Source of the DNA: Orychophragmus violaceus
Taxonomy: Eukaryota; Streptophyta; Magnoliopsida; Brassicales; Brassicaceae
Direction: 5' to 3'
Length of the DNA stretch: 64,000 nt
Assembly: GCA_030180135.1 (NCBI GenBank)
Contig: CM058231.1
Coordinates: forward strand, 35,281,034 to 35,345,033
The notes beneath the pieces are model-generated. The model saw only the letters and a program-made list of their open reading frames with translations, had not been told where the DNA came from and made no database searches. A program made the translations under genes and the position numbers. Shown one piece after another: positions 22,823 to 32,679 of the stretch; positions within the stretch are counted from its first letter, which is position 1; each line of letters starts with the position of its first letter.

Positions 22823-24015
22823 TGATAGGTTCTAAGTTTTACCCTATTCTAAACTGCAAGTGAACAGCAATGTCAAAGTAGTATATAGGGTTATCGAATC
22901 CACAGGGACACTTGGTCTCAATAGATCAGAACAGTAGAGACTAATACTAGAAATAAGCAGATGGTGAAGTAAATAAATTGCGAAGCAAGAAAGTAAACAG
23001 TAGCAAGTTGGTTGTGAAAGCAATAAACTAAAAGCGTCAAGCCTAGGGTATTCTCAGGAAATCAGACAAGCAGACAGTTCATTCAGCAAGGATCTAATTA
23101 AGCACAGTTCTAGAACTCAAAACACAGATATAGAATTAACCAAATTCCTTTGCGATAATTCTCTAAGTCTAAGTGCAGCAAACCAAACTTTCGTTTGCGA
23201 GAACTAACAGATTAAACTAGCATTAATCCCAAGTTTGATATGTTCACAATTATCCTAAACCAAACTTCCGTTTGCGCAAAGTTTAATAGCCCAATTTAAT
23301 TAGTTCAGATTCCTAAACCCCACTTCCGTGACGTATTTAGCAACCTAAGATCTAGATTCTAATTGATCAGGTTAGAACTAGCTTTAAGCACAATTAAATT
23401 GAAGAACAGATATAGTTTGAATCCTTAACTGAATTTGAACAAGTCTAGCAAGTCATGAAATCCTATGTGAGAAACCCTAAACCTAACAAGGGATCTACTC
23501 AGACATAGATAATGAAAACATAATCATATGATGAATAAATTGCATAAAAGAATAAGAGTAAAAGGGGTTCGAAATCTTCTCCAAATACAGATGATGTAAC
23601 AGGTTCAGATCAGCCCCAAAAGCTCTAAAAATCCTCTGCTCTTAATTATGAAAGCGTTATGTAAAGCGTATCTAAAAACTCAATAATATAGGTCTAATCT
23701 CGGCCAGGGGCTTCTTTGTAAATATCAGGAACTTCTGGATCAAAGTGCAATATCTTGATTCTTCTAAACCGCCGAGTTTTGGACCATCTCGCTGGTGCAT
23801 CGATCGATGCTAGAGTGCAACGATCGACACCTTTCTCTGTTTCGGACAGTGAACTCTATCTCTCGGCCAATCACTCCAAAAATCTCCAAAATGCTCCATT
23901 ATCTCCAATTTAGCTCCAAACCTGATTATACATGTAAAAGACTCTAAAAGAACACAAAAGACACTAAAACACAACTATATCATGGCATAAAACTAGTAAA
24001 AACCATGATATATCA
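22823..24015 (-). repeat. Athila 1 5' LTR (right copy)
   Basis: Same length as 14248-15440, with about ten differences seen by eye. The duplication cctga follows directly. Confidence 0.95.
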
Positions 24016-24020
24016 CCTGA

Positions 24021-24923
24021 GCAAAAGTAGGACTATGGAGAAAGGACAAGTGGATCTACGCGTGTGAAATGGAGCAAGAGTTGCTGCATTACCGTAGGAG
24101 TATTTCATTTGTTTTCTTTATGGCATATTTTAGAACTTAAGAATTGCTACTATGTATCTGATGTGAGCAGAAAGATTATTTATATTCCTTAGTTGGATAT
24201 GGAAGGATATCAGTTTTCAAATTAAGAATAAGTGTTATTCATTTGATTACAGTGATATGTTTTATAGTAGCAATCCATTAGAGAATGGATTTTATGTTCT
24301 GAATAGGAATGTGCCTAACTATGACATTAATACCAAGAGATTCAAGTCAAATGATACGAATCAAACCTCTCTCTAGCATTGTCGTTTTGGGCCACACAAA
24401 TGAGAAACAGATTCAGAAGCTCCATGGTGATGGACTTTTGGGCTCATCTGATTATGAATCATAATGAGTGAAGTGAATCTTGTTTGTTGGGTAAAATGAC
24501 AAAGGCCCCTTTTCAACAGAAGGTAGTGTCGATCGACACAAACGGTGTGTCGGTCGACACAAGTCGCGAACGATCAAAATGAAAGGGCCAGAGGCTTGTT
24601 GGGTTTTATACATGCGGATGTATATGGGCCGATGAGCAAAAGTGCTAGAGAAAACTTTCAGTACTTCATTACCTTTACTGATATTTTCAGTAGGTACGGT
24701 TATGTCTTATTTATAAGACATAAGTCAGAATCTTTGAAAGGTTCAAAGAGTTCCAAATATTGAAGTACAGAATCAATTTGGCAAAGGTATTAAAACTCTA
24801 CGATGAGATCATGGAGGTGAATACTCAAGTCAAGAATTTAGTGATCATCTGAGAGATTGTGAAAGTGTTTCACAATTCACTCCTTCTGAATCGGACTTTA
24901 TTAGATATGGTTCGATTAATGAT
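24021..24923 (+). pseudogene. Copia 2 protease-integrase remnant
   Basis: This continues Copia 2 after Athila 1. It aligns with the Copia 1 stretch from the gag-pre-integrase segment (around 24360-24500, degenerate LGH..EKQIQKLH) to the integrase core (GLLGFIHADVYGPMSKSAREN near 24593-24655). Several stops and frameshifts are present. A palindrome unit at 24526-24569 sits between the knuckle-like segment and the integrase, and Copia 1 lacks it. The Tat element inserted at atgat (24919-24923) ends the segment. Confidence 0.85.
24515..24573 (+). repeat. Inserted double-palindrome unit in the Copia 2 integrase region
   Basis: Two 14-bp boxes (GTGTCGATCGACAC at 24526-24539 and GTGTCGGTCGACAC at 24547-24560), seven bases apart, are followed by aagTCGCGA. 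The corresponding place in Copia 1 (about 7850-7862) has only about eight bases here, so roughly 55 bp were gained in Copia 2. Confidence 0.88.
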
Positions 24924-25462
24924 TGTGAGATCCGGGATTCACACTAAGAATTTGTATTCGTGGATTTGGACTTTTGGATATAGAAATGGTATAGTTTCCT
25001 ATGAATCAAAGACTTTATTGAGATTGATCGTCGAGATAGAACAAACACAGTCGAAAAGAGAGTACAAAGTATGGAATCGAGCTATCTAGTCGAAGTGTTC
25101 TTAGCCTAGGTTGGAATTGTTTTTGATGAGCCGCCACTTCTTCCTTTAAATAGTCTCCACCCTCATCTCTTCGTCCTGATACTTCGGCCTCGTCGTTGTA
25201 ACGATCTCCGAGATTCGTGCGGATCAGTTGAACTGACGAAGACCGAGTTGCTCTATCTCCACGTCATCCTCAGCCGAGCTCGAGCTCGATCGTCTCCGGC
25301 TTCGGCGTCGTCTGGGCCTCTCTAAGGCGCTTGCTTTGCTTGGGCCCAACAAGAGAGTTGACTCTCCCGTTTGTCTTTGATTCTGGAATGGGCTCGTAAT
25401 TACGGGCCTTTGTCTTGTCTGTTAATGGGCCGGATTTCCTAGAGGGAAATCCAGTACCAACA
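24924..25462 (-). repeat. Tat 3' LTR (left copy)
   Basis: It matches 35507-36045. On the minus strand a TATTTAAA box (about 25144-25153) could be the LTR promoter. A polypurine tract (minus strand gggctggggggct, 25463-25476) borders it. Confidence 0.93.
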
Positions 25463-25476
25463 ATAGCCCCCCAGCC

Positions 25477-26039
25477 CATTGAATTCGAGAAGTCGAGGTT
25501 AATGGGCGGTGGACGTTCTCGGGAAGAGGCGCATGCCTCGGATGTGACAAATCTAATGATTATTTTTGCCCCATCTGTGGATCTTGTTTTAATCCGATGG
25601 TTAGGAATGAGCGCGTGGAGCGGACTGAACTGCTTTTCAGCGCGTCTGCAGTCGTTGCGTGTATTTGTTTGAGAATTTCATCTCTCACCGTAGATTTGGT
25701 TGGTAATCGACGGCTCAGGCTCGAAGGTCACGAAGAGTCTTTTCGGGCTTTCTCTTTTGATGATGTGACCTAATTACTGCATGCTTTGCAGCCGTTGATC
25801 TCAGATCAACGGGGCGAGAGGGAAGCGAGGGGTCCAAGTCATCTCGATCCTACCAGCAATTAATGCGAGTAAGGAGTCGTACGGGCGATACTGTGCTCAA
25901 TCTTTGATATAAATAATCATTCGCGTTGTTTGGAGGAAGTCCTTTGCTTTCCTACTCTTAACTTGTTCGAACTTTTTCTCCCTTCTTCCTTTGTCGTTAG
26001 AGAAAAAGTTTTTCTTTCGGAAACCTCCTTTTTTCTTTT
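25477..26039 (+). promoter_or_regulatory. Putative promoter region of the Tat antisense gene
   Basis: No gene is seen in this stretch. A TATA-like word (TATAAATA, 25908-25915) lies about 125 bp upstream of the antisense ATG at 26040, a sensible distance for a promoter of its own plus a 5' UTR. This is inference from position only. Confidence 0.45.
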
Positions 26040-28384
26040 ATGGCTTCTAGGGATCCTGCGGGAGCGAGTACGAGTGCGGCGGCGGGGTCGTTTGGACCGC
26101 ACCCGCCGTCTTCGTTAACCGTGGACCGTATCCAGAAATTGAGGGTGCTCTGCCAGATTCCGACGGAGGTCGAAATCGTCATCCCTTCTTCGGCGGTATC
26201 CCCCGAAACGGTCATAGAAGGCTACTGCTGTGCCTCCTATACGTATTTCGAAAAATGTGGGCTTTTCTTTCCCATTCCTCGCCTCGTCTTCTTGGTGCTG
26301 GCCCAACTCCAGATGGCTTTCTACCAGATGACGCCGAATTTCGTTCGGTACGTTATCGGACTCGGAGTTAGGGCTGCGGAGGAAGGGGTTGAATTCGGTC
26401 CTGAGGAGTTAATGCGGGTTTGCTCGGTGAAGCAAGATTCCCGCTTTCCGGGGTCGTACCGTCTTTCTCCCCGGTTTGGGAGGATCCTGGACGGTCTCCC
26501 GCCGAGGGAAGAGTGGAGGGACCAATATTTTTTCTTTAGGACGACTCATCACTCGGTTGGAGAGTTTGATTGCTCGGTCGTTCCCTCGCAGTGGGCTTCC
26601 GACGTTGGTGAGGCTTTCTTACTGCTATTTTGGTTATTATTTCTTGTGTCAGTTTGATCTCTGACCTGCTTCGTTCTATATCGCAGAGTTCCCTGAGTCG
26701 CTTGACCTTAATCCTGTCACAGAGGCCTTAATAGCCCGTTTGAGGAGAGGTTCCGTTAACTGGGACAGTTTCACGGCCGAGCGTGTACATGCTGCCTTGA
26801 GGGTCAATCCAAGAGGGGTCCCACAGGGTCGGTCCCGGGCCTTTCGGGAGCAAGCCTTTCCTCCTGTACCTCGCGGGACTTCTCTGGGTCGAACTGTGCG
26901 ACCTCCGCTTCGTATATTTGAGCGGGCAAGAGAAGGTGAGTTTCTGTCCATGACATTCGACTTGTCATTATTTGGGAAGAGTCTAAAGACTTCTCCACTT
27001 TTTATTCTACAGGTCGTCTTTCCTCGGGCGTGGGTTCGGATGCCAGCACCCCATCTCACGAGAAACTATCTCGTAGGTCGAGGAGTCGCCGAAACGGAAA
27101 AGACCCCGTAGATCTGGCAAAAAGGGTGGAGGATGGGAGTCTGAGCAATGTGCTCTTTTTCGCCATGTGTGATTCTCCTCTCCCTTCCACGGTTGTCCCC
27201 CCGAGCTCCGGAGCCTGTGACGCGACCGCGGAGGCAGGGGGGGTCTCCTCCCCTCCGGTTATTCGGAGGGCGGACTCGGTTCCATCCAGGGAGCCGGCTT
27301 TGCGCGATCCTTACCCTGGCGATCAGGACGTGGGCAGGGATCCTTCCCCCGTACCGAAACGCCGAAGGATCGATACGGAGACGAGCTCGAGTAGTTCGAG
27401 CGAGAGTGTCGAGATGCCACGGGGCACGGCCCGTTCGTCGAGGTGCGTCGGACCTGCAGGGGTTCTGCTTCCAGTTACTGGGGACCCGGCCTTCGGCGAT
27501 TTGTATGCCAGGATGGCCGAAGCCACTGGAAAGGTATCAACCATAGTTCTTGTTTTTGCCTTTCTTTGGTAAGAAAGATATTTGAAATTTGTGTCTTTGT
27601 GTAGTTTCTGGAGGCTACGAGCGGACTTGTGGCCCAGTCCGAACGCGAGCTTCGTGAGCAATCGCGGGAGGATGAGCTCGAGGCCGCTAAGAGGTCGGCT
27701 CGTATTTTGACCGCGGAGCTGCAGGATTCTTTTGCTCGGGAGGAGGAGCTCGAGAGGAAATTGGCTCGGTACGAGGGGATAGAAGCCCGGCTATTGGTTC
27801 TCGAGAATCGTGAGGAGGACCTTTCTCAGAGGCTTCGGGCGGCCGAAGGCCGGGCGTTGGCCGCCGAAGAAACGAGTCGAGTCGCCACAGTGCAAGCTGC
27901 CCAGGATCGGATCGACCTGGAGAGAGTCCTTGCGGGGAGAGACTTCGACATAAAGGTCGCGTCTCACGAGGCGAGGAAGAAGATGAGTGGGGAATACTTG
28001 GAGATCCTTAAAGGGATCAAGGAGAAGAGCGAGAAGCGGAAGCTCGAAACCAACGCTGAGATTCGCCTCCAAGAAACCCTGGCCAATATCGAACTCATCG
28101 CGGAGTTTGCTTCCGGCGAGCTTGACTTGACTCGGGAAGTTCTGAGGTTGGCCGACCAGAAGAGGACGGCCATGGAAGAGATGAACGCCGTGGCGGTCTC
28201 TGATTTCAGTGTCGGCAAGTTGAACTTGCCGGCCGTGTCGAGTGACTCGGTCATTTTGGCGCATGCTCCGCCACCGGTTACTCCCTGCCTTGATCAATAT
28301 GGATTGAGCCTCCCGACTGGGATTGCATCTACCGGCGATCAGGCGGAGGATGGAGACGAGGCTTCTTCGCGCTCGCGACAATGA
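26040..28384 (+). CDS. Tat antisense extra gene, four exons, 'putative gypsy type transposon' family-like protein
   Basis: Predicted exons are 26040-26607, 26687-26935, 27013-27533 and 27605-28384. Each intron is GT...AG and the phases join cleanly, giving about 705 residues with no stop. The N-terminal domain (CGLFFPIPRL, AQLQMAFYQMTPNFVRYV, then EEWRDQYFFFR) resembles the plant domain named putative gypsy type transposon (PF04195, Transposase_28). The middle is basic and Ser/Pro-rich (KLSRRSRSRRNGK). The last exon is a long Glu/Arg/Ala-rich coiled coil (about residues 450-640). Antisense extra frames are known in some plant Ty3/Gypsy elements, but their function is unknown. It is convergent with pol, and intact while gag is broken. 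The domain name is from memory of the family and should be confirmed. Confidence 0.78.
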
Positions 28385-29238
28385 TGTTGCCTCTAGGGGC
28401 TCTTTTTTTTTTTTTGATATGTACATTTCTTCGCCCGAGCGGGCTTTGTTCGAGGACATTGTGTCCTTCTTTTAAGGAATTTCTTTTGGAGTCTTACATG
28501 CCTTAGCATAGACTTTACTGTTTTAGTACCTTCACGATTTGGTCGTTCGTACTTGAGTTTGAGTCCCTTCGTAATGTGCAGTACGAGTTTAATGTTTTAA
28601 CGGGAAAGATAAATCAAGTAAACTTACAAAGGCTCGTTGTGCGCGGAGGTCTTTCCGTGTAATCGGTTGCTTTGACTTCGACGTTTTCATTTAACGGGAG
28701 AGGGTGGCCCTCTAGTTCTTTCGAGCTGTATCAGGTCGGGAAAATTGTCTTTGGGAGAGGCCATTTCAGGTTGCTCGGGAAGGATAATTTCATATCACTT
28801 GACTTAGAAGAGATAATTTCATATCTTTCGTTTCGGGAAGGGATAATTTCATATCACTTGTTTTGGGAGTGATAATTTCATATCGCTTTGCTTATAGAAG
28901 AGATAATTTCATATCACTTTGGTCTTTTGGGAGAGGCCATTTCAGGTCGCTCGAAATAGGATAATTTCATATCGTTTGCTTTAGAAGGGATAATTTCATA
29001 TCACTTTGGTCCGTTGGAAGAGATAATTTCATATCAACGTAATGGCTCTAACAGGAAGAGACGTTTGATTAGGAGACTTATTTTGATTTCACAAAGATAA
29101 GTTAGTATGACTTCGTTAGAAGTTGTCGAGCTCAGTGAGAGCTTTGTGTTTGGGGGGTGGCTGCGCTCGAAGTCGAGCTGCCTACGTACCCTTTTAGGGG
29201 ATCAAGCCATTTCGTAGTTCGATTATGTTGATGTACTT
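28385..29238. other. Tat convergent spacer between antisense gene and pol
   Basis: No gene seen. It holds a T-rich stretch after the antisense stop and the minisatellite at 28753-29035. Confidence 0.7.
28753..29035 (+). repeat. Minisatellite with gataatttcatatc core in the Tat element
   Basis: Eight copies of gataatttcatatc (at about 28783, 28812, 28843, 28871, 28902, 28962, 28988 and 29022) are spaced mostly 27-31 bp apart. Two copies of a companion block (gggagaggccatttcaggt) are interleaved. Such variable tandem repeats near the 3' untranslated part are known from Tat/Ogre elements. Confidence 0.9.
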
Positions 29239-32200
29239 CTAGTGGAAATACTTTTTGAGGTTGATGATGTTCCAAGGTCGTAGTTCGGGCTTCTGGGTTT
29301 CCACCGACTTGAGTCGGTAGACCCCGTCCTTTACGATGTCGGTGACCTGGTAAGGACCTTCCCACTTCGCTCCTAATTTTCCAGCGTGTTCTTCCTTTTT
29401 ATGGTCGAACACTTTCCTTAAGACGAGCTCTCCTACTTGAAACCTCCGAGTTTTGATTCGGGAATCATAGTAGCGAGTTGCGTCTTGTTGGTAGTTCTGG
29501 AGTCGAGCTAATGCGAGGTTCCTTCTTTCGTCGGCGAGGCCGAGCTCGTCAGTTATCATCTTGTTCTTAAGTTCCTCTTGTCGCGGGCATTCTTCTTTGC
29601 GAATGCTTGACACGAGAATTTCGGCTGGTACTACCGCCTCGATCCCGTAAGCTAGCGAGAAGGGAGTCTCGCCAGTGGATTTGCGGGGGGTGGTCCGGTA
29701 GGCCCAGAGTACGGCTGGGAGCTCGTCACTCCAGGTTGTTTTGCACTCGTTGAGCCTTTTCTTGAGGCCGTTCATAATCGCTTTGTTGGCTGCTTCTGCT
29801 AGCCCGTTCCCTTGGGGGTAGCGTGGCGTTGAGTAAGTCAGCTTTATGTTCCAAGTTCTGCAGAACTCTTTGAACGTGTTTGATATGAACTGAGGTCCGT
29901 TATCGGTAACGATCTCGTGGGGTAGTCCATGTCTGCAAACGATGTTTCGCCAGACGAACTCCTTAACGTGAACGTCCTTAATTTTCTGGTACGACTCTGC
30001 TTCAATCCACTTGGTGAAGTAGTTTGTCATCACCAATAGATGTGTGGCTTTCTTTTTGCCAGATGGGACCAGCGGTCCAACGATGTCCATTCCCCACCGC
30101 ATGAATGGGTACGGCGATGAGATAGAGGAGAGTTTCTCCGACGCTTGGTGGATAATTGGGGCATGCTTTTGGCATTTATCGCACTTGTTGGAGAAAGATT
30201 CGCATTCGGTGGCCATTGTAGGCCAATAGTAGCCTTGCCTTTTGATTCGCACGGCCAATGCTCGTCCTCTGGAATGGCTTCCGCAGGATCCGTCATGTGT
30301 TTGTGTTATCACGGCTAGGGCTTGCTTTTTGTCAAGGCATTTAAGGTAAGGTCCGGAGAGGCTCCTTTTAAAGAGCTCTCCTTGTGTGACACAGTACCTC
30401 GCACTTTGCATTTTAAGTTTCCGCGCCTCCCATTTGCCATTGGGAACTTCGCCGTTTGTGATGTATCGAATGATCGGAGTTCTCCAATCCTCGTCATTGT
30501 TAGGCTCAGGTCCCTGGCTAGTGGATGCGGTTTGAATTGGTCCGTCGGGGACGTTCGCGACGTATATGGTGTTTCTAGGATCAGGATCATCATCAATCTC
30601 TATGATGTCGCTGTTAGTGTCTCCGGGGCATTCTTTGCGTTTGACATCGTTTTCCACAGCGGGCCCGTCCTCTTTCAAGGACAGAGCTTTGAGAGCTATG
30701 TCGATGCTCGGTTTTTCTATCCCTTCGACTGTTATGATTCTTTTGAGGTTAGGATCTGATGTCGATGCTAACGCGGCTAGCGCGTCGGCTGCAGTGTTTT
30801 CACCTCGTAGGATTCGTGTTAGATCGAAGAATTCGATCTGTTCGGCCAATGTATGGACTACCCGTAGGTATGCTTCCATTCGTTCGTCTTTGGCCTCGTA
30901 GTCACCATGATATTGGCTTGTGACCAGTTGGGAATCGCTGAAGGCATTTACTTCTCGGGCTCCTATTGCTATCGCAAGTCTAAGCCCGGCTATCAGCGCT
31001 TCGTATTCTGCCTCGTTATTCGATGCGGCGAAGCCCAATCTAAACGATTGTTCTAATACTTCACCCGTTGGGGAGATTAATTTCACTCCGACTCCGGACC
31101 CGTGTCTTGAGGAAGCTCCGTCGACGTAGAGTTTCGATCTTTGGGTCGAAGTCGGGTCGAGTTCTATAGTCGGAGGGAGCTCGATTATGAAATCTGCCAG
31201 TACTTGTGCTTTTAGGCATGTTCGAGCTTTGTATTCAATGTCGTACTCGCTGAGTTCGATAGCCCATTTGACCAATCGACCTGATTGGCTTGGACTGTGA
31301 AGGATGGTTCTCAGCGGCTGAGAGGTCATCACTATTATCGAGTGCGATTGAAAATACGGTCGGAGTTTCCGAGCCGATGTTACTAGCGCTAAGGCGAGCT
31401 TTTCCATGGCGGGGTATCTGGTTTCAGCGTCGATCAAGGTCTTACTGATGTAATACACCGGCCGTTGTTCGTTCTGTTCTTCGCGAAGCAGGACTCCACT
31501 TACTTCTGCCGTCGAGACAGCTAAGTAAAGATAAAGGGGTTCTCCTTCTACTGGTTTCGCCAGTATGGGTGGTTCGCTTAAGTAAGTTTTGAGCTGAGTG
31601 AATGCCTCTTCACACTTTTCGTCCCAAAGGAACTTTTTGTTTGCTTTGAGCAAGTGATAAAAGGGTAGACATTTATCAGTCGACCTCGAGATGAAGCGAT
31701 TCAGAGCAGCTATTTTGCCGGTTAGGCGCTGGACTTCTCGCGTTGTTCTGGGAGATTTCATCTCTATGAACGTTGCGATCTGTTTGGGGTACGCTTCGAT
31801 CCCTCTTTCGGTTACTAAGTAACCGAGGAACTCTCCTGAAGGGACCCTGAAGGTACATTTAGCTGGGTTGAGTTTCATCCCGTACTTATTGAGAATGGTA
31901 AAGCATTCTTTTAGTTGGGGGATGTGATCCTCGTACCTGGAAGATTTTACCAGCATATCATCGATGTAGACCTCCATGGTTTTGCCTAGGAGTCCTGAGA
32001 ACATCTTGTTGACGAGGCGCTGGTAAGTTGCTCCTGCGTTTTTTAGTCCGAAGGGCATGACTTTGTAGCAGTACGTGCCTCGATCAGTTATGAACGAGGT
32101 CTTTTCTTGGTCTTCAGGGTTCATCAATATCTGATTGTACCCTGAGAATGCGTCCATAAAGGATAGCATCTGATGTCCAGCGGTGGCCTTGACCAGTCGG

Positions 32201-32679
32201 TCGATGTGCGGGAGTGGGAAGTTGTCCTTTGGACATGCTTTGTTGAGATCCGTGAAGTCTACACAGACCCTCCACTTTCCGTTCTTTTTCTTAACCACCA
32301 CGGGGTTTGCGAGCCAGTCGGGGTACTTGACCTCTCTGATCGATCCGATTTTTAATAGCCGATCGACCTCATCATTGACGGCTTTGGCCTGTTCAGGGCC
32401 TAGTTTTCGACATTTCTGTCTTACCGGTTTGTAGGTCGGGTCGACATTCAGCTCGTAGCTGGTTACGTCGATGTTTATCCCTTTCATGTCTGCTGAAGAC
32501 CAGGCGAAGGAGTCGACGTTCTTTTTGAGAAAAGAGACCAGTTCGTTCTTGAGTGGCTCCGATAGGTCGATTCCTATGCCAACGAGTCTTTCGGGATGAG
32601 CCTCGTCTATGCAGACCTGAGTCGTGAGGTCCTTTGGGGGTCCTATTTGACTAGGGTCGTTCGACCTTTTGGTCTGCAT
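29239..32679 (-). CDS. Tat pol: reverse transcriptase, two RNase H domains, integrase
   Basis: An uninterrupted frame of 1,146 residues begins with an ATG at 32679 (MQTKRSNDPSQ), though in the element it is probably the continuation of a longer gag-pro-pol. RT shows FMDAFSGYNQ and YIDD (VYIDDMLVKS). The first RNase H follows and looks degenerate (YLYLAVSTAEVSGVLL in place of the usual D). A second, well-kept RNase H (KLYVDGASSRHGSG, NNEAEYEAL, FSDSQLV) is the Tat/Ogre hallmark. Integrase has the finger (HDGSCGSHSRGRA, CDKCQKH), then D in WGMDIVGP, D in VTDNGPQF and E in GLAEAANKAI. This product copies element RNA and inserts the cDNA. A TAG at 32710-32712 separates it from the protease in the same frame. 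Confidence 0.94.
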   Translation of the reverse strand: MQTKRSNDPSQIGPPKDLTTQVCIDEAHPERLVGIGIDLSEPLKNELVSFLKKNVDSFAWSSADMKGINIDVTSYELNVDPTYKPVRQKCRKLGPEQAKAVNDEVDRLLKIGSIREVKYPDWLANPVVVKKKNGKWRVCVDFTDLNKACPKDNFPLPHIDRLVKATAGHQMLSFMDAFSGYNQILMNPEDQEKTSFITDRGTYCYKVMPFGLKNAGATYQRLVNKMFSGLLGKTMEVYIDDMLVKSSRYEDHIPQLKECFTILNKYGMKLNPAKCTFRVPSGEFLGYLVTERGIEAYPKQIATFIEMKSPRTTREVQRLTGKIAALNRFISRSTDKCLPFYHLLKANKKFLWDEKCEEAFTQLKTYLSEPPILAKPVEGEPLYLYLAVSTAEVSGVLLREEQNEQRPVYYISKTLIDAETRYPAMEKLALALVTSARKLRPYFQSHSIIVMTSQPLRTILHSPSQSGRLVKWAIELSEYDIEYKARTCLKAQVLADFIIELPPTIELDPTSTQRSKLYVDGASSRHGSGVGVKLISPTGEVLEQSFRLGFAASNNEAEYEALIAGLRLAIAIGAREVNAFSDSQLVTSQYHGDYEAKDERMEAYLRVVHTLAEQIEFFDLTRILRGENTAADALAALASTSDPNLKRIITVEGIEKPSIDIALKALSLKEDGPAVENDVKRKECPGDTNSDIIEIDDDPDPRNTIYVANVPDGPIQTASTSQGPEPNNDEDWRTPIIRYITNGEVPNGKWEARKLKMQSARYCVTQGELFKRSLSGPYLKCLDKKQALAVITQTHDGSCGSHSRGRALAVRIKRQGYYWPTMATECESFSNKCDKCQKHAPIIHQASEKLSSISSPYPFMRWGMDIVGPLVPSGKKKATHLLVMTNYFTKWIEAESYQKIKDVHVKEFVWRNIVCRHGLPHEIVTDNGPQFISNTFKEFCRTWNIKLTYSTPRYPQGNGLAEAANKAIMNGLKKRLNECKTTWSDELPAVLWAYRTTPRKSTGETPFSLAYGIEAVVPAEILVSSIRKEECPRQEELKNKMITDELGLADERRNLALARLQNYQQDATRYYDSRIKTRRFQVGELVLRKVFDHKKEEHAGKLGAKWEGPYQVTDIVKDGVYRLKSVETQKPELRPWNIINLKKYFH

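Larger units (their letters stand above)
14248..24015 (-). mobile_element. Athila 1: complete Ty3/Gypsy Athila-lineage element
   Basis: The LTRs are both 1,193 bp (14248-15440 and 22823-24015) and are flanked by the perfect duplication cctga (14243-14247, 24016-24020). The primer-binding site (22799-22816, minus) starts TGGCGCCGTTGCC, as in Athila elements primed by tRNA-Asp. The gag-pol is a single long minus-strand frame. There is no env-like frame between pol and the 3' LTR. I count about ten differences between LTRs, just under 1%. It sits inside the protease region of Copia 2, so it is younger than Copia 2. Confidence 0.95.

Noticed and set aside
26676..28459. Minus-strand frames opposite the Tat antisense gene
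   Set aside because: They do not match any retrotransposon protein, while the plus strand gives a clean spliced gene. GC-rich coding sequence often leaves the other strand open.
28753..29035. Regularly spaced repeat considered as a CRISPR-like array
   Set aside because: Spacers are short and partly related, it lies inside a plant retrotransposon, and there are no cas genes.
30030..31129. Plus-strand frames opposite Tat pol
   Set aside because: Shadows of the RNase H/integrase frame.
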